A DNA stretch of 64,000 bases from the NCBI GenBank assembly GCA_036478595.1, contig JAZGEF010000073.1:1-64000 (forward strand). The letters are read 5' to 3'. Below are positions 7,064 to 14,913 of this stretch, one piece after another. The notes under the pieces are model-generated. The model was not told the DNA's origin. It saw only the letters and a program-made list of their open reading frames with translations, and did no database searches. The stretch's first letter is position 1; the number at the start of each line of letters is the position of its first letter. The translations under genes were made by a program, and so were the position numbers. This DNA is from Granulosicoccus sp036478595. Its GTDB lineage: Bacteria; Pseudomonadota; Gammaproteobacteria; Granulosicoccales; Granulosicoccaceae.

Positions 7064-10000
7064 TCAAGATTCAATCAGCTTCGCCAATTTTTGATTGGAG
7101 TCAACAAATCGATTAACGACCACTTGTAGTATCTGATAGCCGATTTCTCCATCAGTTCTCAGCATCTCAATAAAAACATCACGCCTCAGATATAAAATAG
7201 CCAGATCCGTAATGGCGTCAACGGAAGCCGAACGCGGTTTGTCTGATAGTAAGGCCAGCTCGCCAATCACTTCATTAGCACCACATTCTCTAACTTTCTG
7301 CTCAGATACACCATTTGAAATCATGATACCCGCTGTTCCATCGACAATAATAAACAGAGAATCTCCAGGATCACCTTGCTTGAATACACGTTCACCCTGC
7401 GTTACATTCTTGGCTTCGCAGTTGCTTGCCAGTAGAATGAGTTGAGGTTTGTCCAGTAGTCGAAACATGGGTATGCTGTTAAGCAGAGCCAGTTTTTCAT
7501 CATCATCAACAGAATTTGCTAATCTAACTGGCGATTTTTTGCTGCCGGAATCTGGCATTGTTTTTAGTACTGTATTTGATGATGACGCTTCAAGCCTGCT
7601 TAGTTTGCCGGCCTGCAAATAGGCAAAACGATCAAACAAATTGGAAATTCTGGGTTGGCTGTCAACCCATAGCAAACTTAGCTGCGGATACTCTCGTTTC
7701 AAATTTGACAGGATATTTTCTGTCTCCTCACCATCTAAAGCACTTAGGCCTTCGTTGATAACGAGCACTCTGGGTTGCTTGATTAACCCTCGAGCGAGCA
7801 CCAGTTTTTGTTGTTGTGAAACGGGGAGAAGACTTCCTGCCAAGCCAGCTGGTGCCGAGAGGCCTATCTCCAAAATGGGTGACATTAGGTCCAGACGTTG
7901 TAATACGTCGAGAATGACGCTGTAAACCTTCTCTTCCGCGCCTAGTCGCCCGTAAACTATTCGGCCAAATATAATATTTTCACCAACGGACATAAACGCG
8001 TTGTAACTATCAGGCGAAAAGAAATCGATTTGATCGCGAGAATCCGCATCCAGATTTTGAGCGAACGACTTGCGTAACTTCACAACGTTTTGTTTCTCCT
8101 GATCCCCAAGAGTACCAACGCGATGACGGCCACTGATTAACCTGTAAGGAATTGAGCGGATCTGAAGCTTGTCATTAGGTTCTAACTCGTCAATAGCTAT
8201 CGGCTTTTGGAGCAAACCCAAAATTCGTTTGAGCTGTATTAAGTCATCCGCTTCTAGAAAGCTGTATCGTTCAAAAAATTCGTGGCCCGGCGGAAGATCG
8301 GAGAAAAGCTCAACCATAGTAGTTGCAGTGCTGACCGCGATGGCATCTAAAGATTCGGCCAATTCATACTTCTGCAGCAATGGTCGTAGTGTTGCATGTT
8401 CGGTTAATCCATCGGCAGAAAAATCGTTCAGATTTGATGTGCCAAATAGTATGTTTTCGGCTAGAGAGGTGTTCTCATTATATTGATTCGGATCAAGAAA
8501 CTCGACTATGGGTCCAAGCCCTTGCAGCGTTACTTCCTCTTTAAATAGCTCTCGCGCTTTGACGATTCTGCTTGTCAGTTCTGGATAATCTTCGGGGTTA
8601 ATGGTGCGTGCAAGCGCGTAGCGAACCAGGTCGTCTTCTGCTCCAACGGTGCGCAAAATTGATCCTATCCGCTCTGTTAACTGATCAGCATTGGCAGCTC
8701 CAGCGCTATGGTGATCTACCCAATTTGCATTCGGATTAACCTCACTGTTGCCCGATAGGTGCGCTTCTTGTAACCAATTCTCGAAATAAATGGCTTTATC
8801 ATCAGGGCTGTTATTGAGAATATCGTCCTGTGGTTTGTACTTTAGGCTTAGCAGAAGATTGTCACGTATCGATGCTGCGAAAAGATAGGAGTCGTGGCCG
8901 ACATAGCTCATGGCACGGCCGATAGTTATCTTGGGTATTTGAGTAGCATCATGTTGGGCAATCAATACCTTTCCGTTGGTGGGATTAGTCAGGCCGGCAA
9001 TTATTTGTGCCAACCCGTTTTTACCACTATTTCCTGTTCCTACCAGGCTGACCCAGTCTCCATGGTCAATAGCGAGAGAGACATTGTCGATCTCAAGAAT
9101 GCCATCGGATCGCTTAAGGCTAAGGTTGTTGGCCACTATGGGCAGCGTTTGTTGTTCCGCAAGCCATTGGGGTGAGAGTGATTCCAGGGTTTGTGACTTG
9201 CTTTGGTCAATCTGAAATTGTTCGGTCAAGATAGCGTATTTCAACCGGGCGTCTGCTTGACTTTGGTACCAGCCAAGTAACTCTTTCCACGGTGGCGAAA
9301 GATCCTTATACGCAGCGACAGCTGCTACCAACGCACCAATTGTTAATTCGCCACGGATAACCAGTAAACCGCCAATCAAGAAAAAAAGAAACGGTGTCAG
9401 TTGCGCAAACGAATTGTTCAGAAATTTGATAAGAAATTTTTTCTTGTAGATCTGCACCCGAATGTTAAAAATGGCACCCAGTAATTTTGAAAAATGATCT
9501 TTGAAGAAGTTGCTGTTGTCGTTGATGTGTACTTCATTGATTCCAGCGACAACCTCGCCCAGGTTTTCTGCCAATTTGCGCATTCGAATGGTTCTCTGCT
9601 GGTTGAGCAGATTGACCTCACGCTGAAGTTTAGGGATCAACCAAGCTTGCACAGGGTAAAGGGCGATAGCCGCTAGGCCGAGCTTCCAATCCTGAACAAA
9701 CATGAATACTAAGATCGTGAAGAGTAACCCGCCTTGATACAATGGCAAAGAAATTGATTCTCCGATGAACCCTCCCAGCGGTTCTGTTTCCTGATTGACC
9801 ATGGAAACTAATTCACCTTGGCTGGTACTTCGAAACCTTGCTAATGGGAACTTCATGATGCGTTCAATGAGCTGTAATCGCATACGCCTTAGCATGCGTT
9901 CACCGAGCACACCGCGATAGATATTAATGAATAGTTTGAAGCCGCTATTGACTAGTACGAGCAACAAAAAAGCAAAGCAGAGAAGCAACAGGTAGGGGAT

Positions 10001-10213
10001 TTGCCCCAAGGTACCGATACTAAGGCTGAAGCTTGCGATGTCAATGGATGCGTCAATGGGGAAATTAGTGCCGCTGATGGCGTCATTGATAATGGTTTTG
10101 GGTAGATCCAGGCTGAGGTAGTAGAACGGAAACGATAGGATTGTCATCAGCGTTAGAATAATCTGCTGACGCTTGCTGTACTTCAGAATATAGGCAAATA
10201 AGCCGTTTACCAT
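7064..10213 (-). CDS. ABC exporter-like protein with degenerate, expanded ATPase and C-terminal CNB domain
   Basis: The order is: ABC exporter transmembrane domain (residues about 10-330, with the coupling-helix-like GELVSMVNQETEPLGGFIGE), a nucleotide-binding domain, then a CNB domain (about 905-1040, with PBC motif GELALLSDKPRSAS). The ATPase is abnormal. Walker A is VGTGNSGKNGL, with Asn in place of the Ser/Thr after Lys. The signature LSGGQ is replaced by LLPVSQQQK. Walker B ends VLVINEG, with Asn in place of Asp. Walker A (about 390) and Walker B (about 812) are some 420 residues apart, against roughly 110 normally. Three ENILFG-like segments lie in between (IRDNLLLSLK, LAENILFGTS, VGENIIFGRI), as if that part had been repeated. 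It is probably an inner-membrane transporter or a nucleotide-gated regulator derived from one; the cargo is unknown. Confidence 0.85.
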   Translation of the reverse strand: MVNGLFAYILKYSKRQQIILTLMTILSFPFYYLSLDLPKTIINDAISGTNFPIDASIDIASFSLSIGTLGQIPYLLLLCFAFLLLVLVNSGFKLFINIYRGVLGERMLRRMRLQLIERIMKFPLARFRSTSQGELVSMVNQETEPLGGFIGESISLPLYQGGLLFTILVFMFVQDWKLGLAAIALYPVQAWLIPKLQREVNLLNQQRTIRMRKLAENLGEVVAGINEVHINDNSNFFKDHFSKLLGAIFNIRVQIYKKKFLIKFLNNSFAQLTPFLFFLIGGLLVIRGELTIGALVAAVAAYKDLSPPWKELLGWYQSQADARLKYAILTEQFQIDQSKSQTLESLSPQWLAEQQTLPIVANNLSLKRSDGILEIDNVSLAIDHGDWVSLVGTGNSGKNGLAQIIAGLTNPTNGKVLIAQHDATQIPKITIGRAMSYVGHDSYLFAASIRDNLLLSLKYKPQDDILNNSPDDKAIYFENWLQEAHLSGNSEVNPNANWVDHHSAGAANADQLTERIGSILRTVGAEDDLVRYALARTINPEDYPELTSRIVKARELFKEEVTLQGLGPIVEFLDPNQYNENTSLAENILFGTSNLNDFSADGLTEHATLRPLLQKYELAESLDAIAVSTATTMVELFSDLPPGHEFFERYSFLEADDLIQLKRILGLLQKPIAIDELEPNDKLQIRSIPYRLISGRHRVGTLGDQEKQNVVKLRKSFAQNLDADSRDQIDFFSPDSYNAFMSVGENIIFGRIVYGRLGAEEKVYSVILDVLQRLDLMSPILEIGLSAPAGLAGSLLPVSQQQKLVLARGLIKQPRVLVINEGLSALDGEETENILSNLKREYPQLSLLWVDSQPRISNLFDRFAYLQAGKLSRLEASSSNTVLKTMPDSGSKKSPVRLANSVDDDEKLALLNSIPMFRLLDKPQLILLASNCEAKNVTQGERVFKQGDPGDSLFIIVDGTAGIMISNGVSEQKVRECGANEVIGELALLSDKPRSASVDAITDLAILYLRRDVFIEMLRTDGEIGYQILQVVVNRFVDSNQKLAKLIES

Positions 10214-10518
10214 CTGGATTGACCTTGTCCAGTTAAAGCGATCACCTCACAGGAGCCACACATGCAGCAGAGGCAGTGGATAGTAAAGGGGCATGCGTGC
10301 AATATCACACATCATGCACCTGTACTCAATGGTGAGTATCGCACGGAGTGTAAAGCCGGGCCAGAACTATCTAAACGTTATCTTTATGGACTGGAAAACC
10401 CCTCAGTGTGCACTGTGAAGGGTTGCTGGTATTTTGGACTGTAGTGAGGCGGTTGAGCCTGAATAATACGGCTGTGAAAATGCCATAATAAATGTGAATA
10501 GCTTGCGCATACATTTGC
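10214..10518. other. Intergenic gap downstream of intI, with an imperfect stem-loop
   Basis: This 305-base stretch lies between the start of the ABC/CNB gene and the end of the integrase gene. An imperfect inverted repeat, AACCCCTCAGTG followed by CACTGTGAAGGGTT, lies at about 10399-10425 without a T tract. A GTTGAGC (matching GTTRRRY) occurs at 10452, but no RYYYAAC partner is placed to make an attC. Rightward ORFs here look like chance. Confidence 0.4.
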
Positions 10519-11520
10519 TTACGCTGTTTTAAGCGGATGTGCGGCGATAGAATCATTGCCCTGTATTGAATGAGCATAAATTTGCATAGCACTAACATCG
10601 CTATGGCCAAGTTGTTTTTGCACAAGATGAACAGCTACGCCGCGTTGAAGCGAGTGCGTAGCAAATGAATGTCGGAATGTGTGGCAGCTAGCGTGCTTGT
10701 CAATATTGCCCATGTCGCCCATGCGCCTACTTGCCTCAATGATGGCTGAACGTACAGCGAGTTGTACTGATTGTTCAGGTAGGTGGTGACGACCAATCAC
10801 ACCAGAGCGAGGCTCTAAACTACGATTGACGCTAGGAAACACCAGTTGCCAATCAAAGTCACTGCTCGCCAAGCCGTATTTACGCGCCAGGGAATGTGGT
10901 AGCACGGTGCGGCCGCATCCGTTAGCCAAATCTTCATCGTGTATGCAGCGAGCAAGGCCAATCTGTTTCTTTAAAGGTAGAAGCGCGTCATCTGGTAGCG
11001 CGACTGTTCGATCTTTGCCGGTTTTGCCATCCCTAACGTTCGTGCTGCCTCTGTGAAAGTCGATATCTTTTACGCGCAAGCGTAGAGACTCCATTAATCG
11101 TAAGCCTGAGCCGTACATTAAGGCTGTTATTAATCGGTATGGGTTTTTAAGTTCAGACAAAACCGCTGTTGCCTCGTCAGTGGAGAAGGTTGCTGGCTTG
11201 CGTTGCTTGTTTTTTATTGCTGATGTTGCTTTGGTATAGCTACCATGATCACCTGGCGGTGACAGCTGCACATACGTATACAAAAATACAATTGCACTAA
11301 GCGCTTGGCTTTGTGCGCTGGGCGCCACGTTGCGATCTAATACTAGATGGCTCAAAAATGCTTCAACATCCAGCGGCCCGAGATCTTGTGGGTGCGTGCA
11401 ATCATGAAAGTGAATAAACTGTTGTACCCACATGACATAGGCTTGTTCTGCGCGGTAGCTTAGGCGATGCTCCCGTGTAGCACGCCGGACCTGATCAAAC
11501 AAACGAGGAAAGTGCCCCAT
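10519..11520 (-). CDS. intI: Integron integrase (tyrosine recombinase, IntI family)
   Basis: A site-specific tyrosine recombinase that would recombine attI and attC sites. The N-terminal SAM-like domain (HRLSYRAEQAYVMWVQQFI) precedes the catalytic domain, which carries Arg in YGSGLRLMESLRLRV, His/Arg in HTFRHSFATH, the LGHSDV His and the nucleophilic Tyr in MQIYAHS. The extra segment between Arg I and the second box (DLANGCGRTVLPHSLARKYG, then DWQLVFPS and RHHLPEQSVQLAVR) is the IntI-specific insertion that separates integron integrases from XerC/D. Length is normal for IntI. ATG 11520 follows AGGTGATGAGA; ATG 11526 and GTG 11529 are alternatives. The promoter contains a LexA box. Integrases usually read away from their cassettes, so an array would be expected on the right. 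Confidence 0.92.
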   Translation of the reverse strand: MGHFPRLFDQVRRATREHRLSYRAEQAYVMWVQQFIHFHDCTHPQDLGPLDVEAFLSHLVLDRNVAPSAQSQALSAIVFLYTYVQLSPPGDHGSYTKATSAIKNKQRKPATFSTDEATAVLSELKNPYRLITALMYGSGLRLMESLRLRVKDIDFHRGSTNVRDGKTGKDRTVALPDDALLPLKKQIGLARCIHDEDLANGCGRTVLPHSLARKYGLASSDFDWQLVFPSVNRSLEPRSGVIGRHHLPEQSVQLAVRSAIIEASRRMGDMGNIDKHASCHTFRHSFATHSLQRGVAVHLVQKQLGHSDVSAMQIYAHSIQGNDSIAAHPLKTA

Positions 11521-11548
11521 TCTCATCACCTATTGAGTTAGTGAATTA

Positions 11549-11577
11549 AGAATACTGTAAAAATATACAGTTTGCAA
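11549..11577 (-). promoter_or_regulatory. intI promoter with -35 and -10 flanking a LexA box
   Basis: On the minus strand TTGCAA (11577-11572) and TATTCT (11554-11549) are separated by exactly 17 bases. They make a plausible sigma-70 promoter for the integrase. The whole spacer is occupied by the LexA operator. Confidence 0.75.
11555..11570. promoter_or_regulatory. LexA (SOS) box
   Basis: The sequence CTGTAAAAATATACAG is a perfect CTGT-N8-ACAG LexA operator of the gammaproteobacterial type. SOS control of intI by a LexA box over the promoter is established for Vibrio and class 1 integrons. Its position between -35 and -10 predicts tight repression and induction by DNA damage. Confidence 0.88.
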
Positions 11578-11580
11578 GTT

Positions 11581-11601
11581 GATCATTGTGAAATAATGAT
11601 C
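11581..11601. repeat. Perfect 7-bp inverted repeat beside the intI promoter
   Basis: GATCATT and AATGATC are separated by seven bases (GTGAAAT). It lies just upstream of the integrase promoter, where attI and its extra integrase sites would be expected. It could be a regulator or integrase site; function is unproven. The rest of 11602-11815 is AT-rich, with one GTTGAAT (GTTRRRY) at 11680-11686 as a weak attI core candidate. Confidence 0.45.
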
Positions 11602-11815
11602 AGGAAAGAAATGTTGCGAAGGATAAGCAAATGTATTCGCTAGACAATCGAGTATAGGGGATAATATTGACTAGTTGAAGTTGAATAGGTCACTGAAAAA
11701 TCACTGCTACATTAATTCGAAATATATTGATGCTGTGGCGTTCAGTTATTAATTAAGCCTTCGCGAAAAGTGTTGTGAAAATGCTACAAAAAAGAATGCT
11801 GTTTTCAATTTAATA

Positions 11816-12109
11816 ATGAAGGTGTGTTCTTTAGCGGTAAATCGTTTAGCTTGGAAGAAGCAGGATTGGTTATCGATAAAATACAACAGTATGAGTGGCT
11901 CAACGGCGCAGTACGTTCGCGGTGGCTGTTGCTTCGTTTTTAACGGTGCCGCTGATTTGTCTTCATATTCTGATCTACGTGTCGAACATGATATGGTTTC
12001 GATTACCTCGTCAATTTTGTCAGCGATAAATATCGACTCTCAGCCCTATAAGCAGAACCTGGTGGCAACGGTTGTTGATGCGATAAATACTAAGCTGTTC
12101 AATCGATAG
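11816..12109 (+). CDS. Hypothetical small protein near intI
   Basis: A 97-residue orphan ORF starting at ATG 11816. An internal Met (MSGSTAQYVRGGCCF) could be the real start. No family is recognised. Residues beyond 60 look like a helical domain (VSITSSILSAINIDS). Its position, immediately right of the intI promoter and followed by other short same-strand genes, is where a first cassette would lie, but no attC follows it. Confidence 0.4.
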   Translation: MKVCSLAVNRLAWKKQDWLSIKYNSMSGSTAQYVRGGCCFVFNGAADLSSYSDLRVEHDMVSITSSILSAINIDSQPYKQNLVATVVDAINTKLFNR

Positions 12110-12146
12110 CGGCACCGAGTACAGATTCGCTTGTGTAGGATATTCT

Positions 12147-12500
12147 ATGAAAATATTTTATTATATTGTATTGGTGATTTTAATATTTCTTGCTGTGTCA
12201 TCTGGCATTTCAAAAATAATGCTAATGGAACAAGATGTAGAATTCTTTGGCCAATATGGTTTTACGAGTTCAATACTGATTGTATTTGGCGCTGTGCATA
12301 TCATAGGCGGTATTCTGCTGGCCTTGCCCAAAACTAGAATAGTCGGCGCTGTGGTTGTTGGCATTTCGTTTTTGATCTCTGCAGTTGTGTTGATACTGGC
12401 GGGCAATATTCCTGTCGCTGTTGTTACATTTCTAGCCCTACTGCTCTTGGTGTTTGTTGCTAAGAAACCTCCAAATGTGAATACCACAAATACAAAATGA
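12147..12500 (+). CDS. Small four-helix integral membrane protein (DoxX-like)
   Basis: A 117-residue protein made almost entirely of four hydrophobic helices (at about 5-23, 42-61, 66-86 and 89-107). The spacing and the VFGAVHIIGGILLALPKTR loop are reminiscent of DoxX/DUF-type small membrane proteins, whose role is mostly unknown. It ends with Asn/Thr-rich residues. The stop overlaps the start of the acetyltransferase gene (ATGA), so the two are translationally coupled. Confidence 0.6.
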   Translation: MKIFYYIVLVILIFLAVSSGISKIMLMEQDVEFFGQYGFTSSILIVFGAVHIIGGILLALPKTRIVGAVVVGISFLISAVVLILAGNIPVAVVTFLALLLLVFVAKKPPNVNTTNTK

Positions 12501-13090
12501 GTGTTGATGTGATAAACGACCTGGGGCATGAAACAGAGCGACTAGTTTTACGCCGCTGGAAAGACTCTGATAGGAAACCATTTGCACAGATGAATGCAAA
12601 TCCGAAAGTGATGGAGTATTTTTCCAGGCTTCGTACCCTTGAAGAAAGCGAAAACATGATCGAGCTGTGCAATTCGCGAATAGAAGAGCATGGGTTTAGC
12701 TTTTGGGCAGTAGAACGAAAAGATTCAAACCAATTTATTGGCTTTGTGGGGTTAAGCCGGTATACGGCTGATTTACCTTTTTGCCCTTGCGTGGAAATTG
12801 GTTGGCGGCTAAGTCATCAACACTGGGGGCATGGATTTGCGACTGAAGCTGCTATCAAGTGTTTGGAAGTTGGATTTAAACAATTAGCGTTACCAGAGAT
12901 CGTTTCATTTACGCCTCTGCTCAATCAACGATCTCGTAACGTGATGCTTAAAATCGGAATGACCGATTGCGAAAAGAACTTTCTGCATCCTTCTGAAACT
13001 GCTAAGAGCGGGCTGCAAGTGCATTGCATGTATAAGATTAACAAAAAACAATGGGCGGAGCATTCACGGTCATTGCGCCCGTCATTGTGA
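12497..13090 (+). CDS. GNAT acetyltransferase (RimJ/RimL-like)
   Basis: This protein has the Acetyltransf_3 layout. The N-terminal TERLVLRRWKDSDRKPFAQM is typical of RimJ/RimL relatives. The acetyl-CoA site is in EIGWRLSHQHWGHGFATEAA (W-G-H-G-F-A loop, residues about 99-118), and the C-terminal FTPLLNQRSRNVMLKIGM carries the conserved Asn/Arg. It would acetylate an amino terminus or small molecule; the substrate is unknown. Its start codon lies inside the stop of the upstream membrane protein gene. Confidence 0.85.
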   Translation: MSVDVINDLGHETERLVLRRWKDSDRKPFAQMNANPKVMEYFSRLRTLEESENMIELCNSRIEEHGFSFWAVERKDSNQFIGFVGLSRYTADLPFCPCVEIGWRLSHQHWGHGFATEAAIKCLEVGFKQLALPEIVSFTPLLNQRSRNVMLKIGMTDCEKNFLHPSETAKSGLQVHCMYKINKKQWAEHSRSLRPSL

Positions 13091-13146
13091 TGGATAGCAA
13101 TAGGGAGTAATTCTAGCTATAGTGTCGTTTGGCCGCTTAGCGAGTT

Positions 13147-13773
13147 ATGCTCATGTCTGAAATCCAACAGTTTCTCCCCGGTGTTCTGCTTTCCCTTTCT
13201 GCCGTAATGTTAGCGCTAATGAGCCCAGGCCCCAACATCATGGCAGTGATTGGCACGTCTATGGGAGTGGGGCGGAAGCAAGGTATTGCTTTGGCGCTAG
13301 GCGTAGGCTCTGGTACATTTTTATGGGTCTCACTTGCCGTTCTCGGCTTTACTGCGGTGATATCCAAGTACGCGATTGTTATGATGACGTTAAAAGTGCT
13401 TGGTGGTCTTTACCTGTTGTGGCTTGGGTATAAAGCGCTACGCTCAGCAGCTTCCTCCAAAGAGGTGAATACAACAGTGGTTAGTCTCGAAAGCCGCACT
13501 GCCTATTTTAGAAGAGGGCTGACTGTGCAAATGACTAACCCAAAAGCGGCAATGGCGACCTTGGCTATTGTGTCCATTGGTGTTCACGCTGGCGCACCAA
13601 TGTGGGTGGGAAGTAGTATCGTTTTCGGCGCGACATTTCTATCAATGTGTGGTCATATTATGTATGCCCTCGCATTTTCGACTCGGCCGATGGTCGTTTT
13701 ATACTCGCGAGCCCGGCGTTATATTGAAGCGGCACTAGGTACGTTTTTTGTGCGATGGGTATTAAGCTATTGA
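13147..13773 (+). CDS. LysE/RhtB family exporter, C-terminus frameshifted
   Basis: An inner membrane amino-acid exporter of the LysE/RhtB type with about six helices. Family marks are MLALMSPGPNIMAVIGTSM near the N-terminus, VLGGLYLLWLGYKALRSA, and FRRGLTVQMTNPKAAMATLA. The family C-terminus is broken. At the six-T run 13744-13749 the annotated frame turns to VRWVLSY and stops. Adding one base gives FFCAMGIKLLTDRS with a stop at 13785-13787, a normal LysE ending. So one base is probably missing in the homopolymer. ATG 13153 (MSEIQQFL) is an alternative start. A second LysE gene with a similar defect lies at 16118. Confidence 0.8.
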   Translation: MLMSEIQQFLPGVLLSLSAVMLALMSPGPNIMAVIGTSMGVGRKQGIALALGVGSGTFLWVSLAVLGFTAVISKYAIVMMTLKVLGGLYLLWLGYKALRSAASSKEVNTTVVSLESRTAYFRRGLTVQMTNPKAAMATLAIVSIGVHAGAPMWVGSSIVFGATFLSMCGHIMYALAFSTRPMVVLYSRARRYIEAALGTFFVRWVLSY

Positions 13774-13909
13774 CCGATCGGTCTTAAGCTCTTAATTCGT
13801 CAGAAACGCATTTCCCCAGACTCTGTAACAATCGTTGTTAAAAGCGGCAAATTAACTCAACTGTTTTGGGTAACATGTTGTCGATCAGCTAAAAAATTCA
13901 GGTTCCAAA

Positions 13910-14407
13910 ATGAAGCACGAAGAAGCGTTAGCGCTAGTCACACGAACAGCCCAATTGTTTGAAGAAAAACAATCCAACGAAGCAGAGATCATTGCAGCAT
14001 TGGCGGAGTATGGAATTACACCAGCTGATGCGCGTAAATTGTACCTTTATGTCCAATCCGCTTTCTCTTGGGCGGTTCTTAAAAAAATGGGTGTTGAAAA
14101 GTTCGGAGTAGATTTTCAAATTCGCGCTAACGATGGCACCACCTTTCATGTTTCAGTTGCAGGCCAACAACTGTTTACTACTGCGCTAGCGCTTGGTATT
14201 AGTTTGCTGCAACAAGGTTATACGGAAGAGTTGAGCGTATCGGTATTTGAATCAGTGGTTGCACAGAGTGATGAGGTAAACACTGCCAATAAGGCTTTGA
14301 ATGATGGTGTTGATATTTCGGAATTTGAAATTATGTCCACCTTCCATGGTTTTGATCCCGAGGATTTTGGCAGGCGTTCAAAAAGTTGGTGGCAGTTCTG
14401 GCGTTAA
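13910..14407 (+). CDS. Hypothetical protein
   Basis: A soluble 165-residue protein that I do not recognise. The first half is helical (EEALALVTRTAQLFEEKQ). A beta-rich middle (FGVDFQIRANDGTTFHVSVA) precedes a helix, and the protein ends in an aromatic basic tail, KSWWQFWR. No signal peptide or membrane segment is seen. ATG 13910 follows a weak AG-rich site. It belongs to the run of short genes right of intI. Confidence 0.55.
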   Translation: MKHEEALALVTRTAQLFEEKQSNEAEIIAALAEYGITPADARKLYLYVQSAFSWAVLKKMGVEKFGVDFQIRANDGTTFHVSVAGQQLFTTALALGISLLQQGYTEELSVSVFESVVAQSDEVNTANKALNDGVDISEFEIMSTFHGFDPEDFGRRSKSWWQFWR

Positions 14408-14499
14408 TGTTTGCACCGTAACCATCTTAAGGCCATTTTGGACATGGGATGGTAGCAATGAAACCATTAAAAATCCGATTAATTAGTTTGCGTATTTTT

Positions 14500-14623
14500 T
14501 CAACAATTTAAAACCTCCAAATTGTGACCATCTAATTCCATACTAATCGCAGCTTCGTCAGCTAGAATATCGCTTAGCGGGCATAACGGCCTGAATAAAT
14601 TGTTCGCAGTCCAAAGTCGCCAT
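14500..14623 (-). pseudogene. Frameshifted small ORF remnant
   Basis: A minus-strand ATG at 14623 reads MATLDCEQFIQAVMP. After a one-base frame change it continues as SDILADEAAISMELDGHNLE and VLNC, stopping at 14500. The joined frame is about 41 codons and looks coding, but no family is recognised. It is one of several remnants in the 14408-14913 gap. Confidence 0.3.
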
Positions 14624-14644
14624 AGCAAGCATTCCTAGAAGGGT

Positions 14645-14757
14645 CTGCTTTTAAGGGATGAAGCTGACAATCATGTGTTAGAGCTTGCAGTAGCAGCGAC
14701 GCATATCGTCACGGGCAATACAAAGGATTTCAGAGGTGCAGCGCTACGATTTCCACA
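14645..14757 (+). pseudogene. Remnant of a PIN-domain (VapC-like) toxin
   Basis: The frame beginning near 14645 reads LRDEADNHVLELAVAATHIV and then TGNTKDFRGAALRFP. This is the C-terminal half of a PIN-domain nuclease: the D-x-x-D-N-H-V-L-E-L-A motif and the T-x-N-x-x-D-F motif are family hallmarks. There is no start codon (an in-frame TAG lies just upstream), and the frame runs into IS-like sequence at 14761. The N-terminal half and any antitoxin gene are gone. Confidence 0.65.
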
Positions 14758-14760
14758 AGT

Positions 14761-14828
14761 ACATGCTGCTTGTACTCTTCACCGAATGTACGCCGCTCTC
14801 TACGATTCTTACGTTTAGCTATGGACCA
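14761..14828 (-). mobile_element. Scrap of an IS3-family orfA
   Basis: On the minus strand the DNA reads AKRKNRRERRTFGEEYKQ, which resembles the basic N-terminal segment of IS3/IS911-type OrfA transposase subunits (K-R-R-T-F-x-x-E-F/Y-K). Nothing of the rest of the element is seen, and no inverted repeat could be fixed. It abuts the PIN remnant, which suggests an old insertion into that gene. The remaining bases to 14913 hold no recognisable gene. Confidence 0.45.
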
Positions 14829-14913
14829 CCTCTTTGAGTATTATCGCTCATTAAGGTGCCCTCCAAATCGGGAGAGTTCCAATGGTGTCTACTTGACAGA
14901 GAGAGCAAAAAAA

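Noticed and set aside
10262..10444. Rightward 60-codon frame in the gap downstream of intI
   Set aside because: Cys-rich, patternless translation over a hairpin region; no ribosome site that convinces.
12131..12337. Rightward frame overlapping the DoxX-like gene
   Set aside because: A shadow of the membrane protein gene in another frame.
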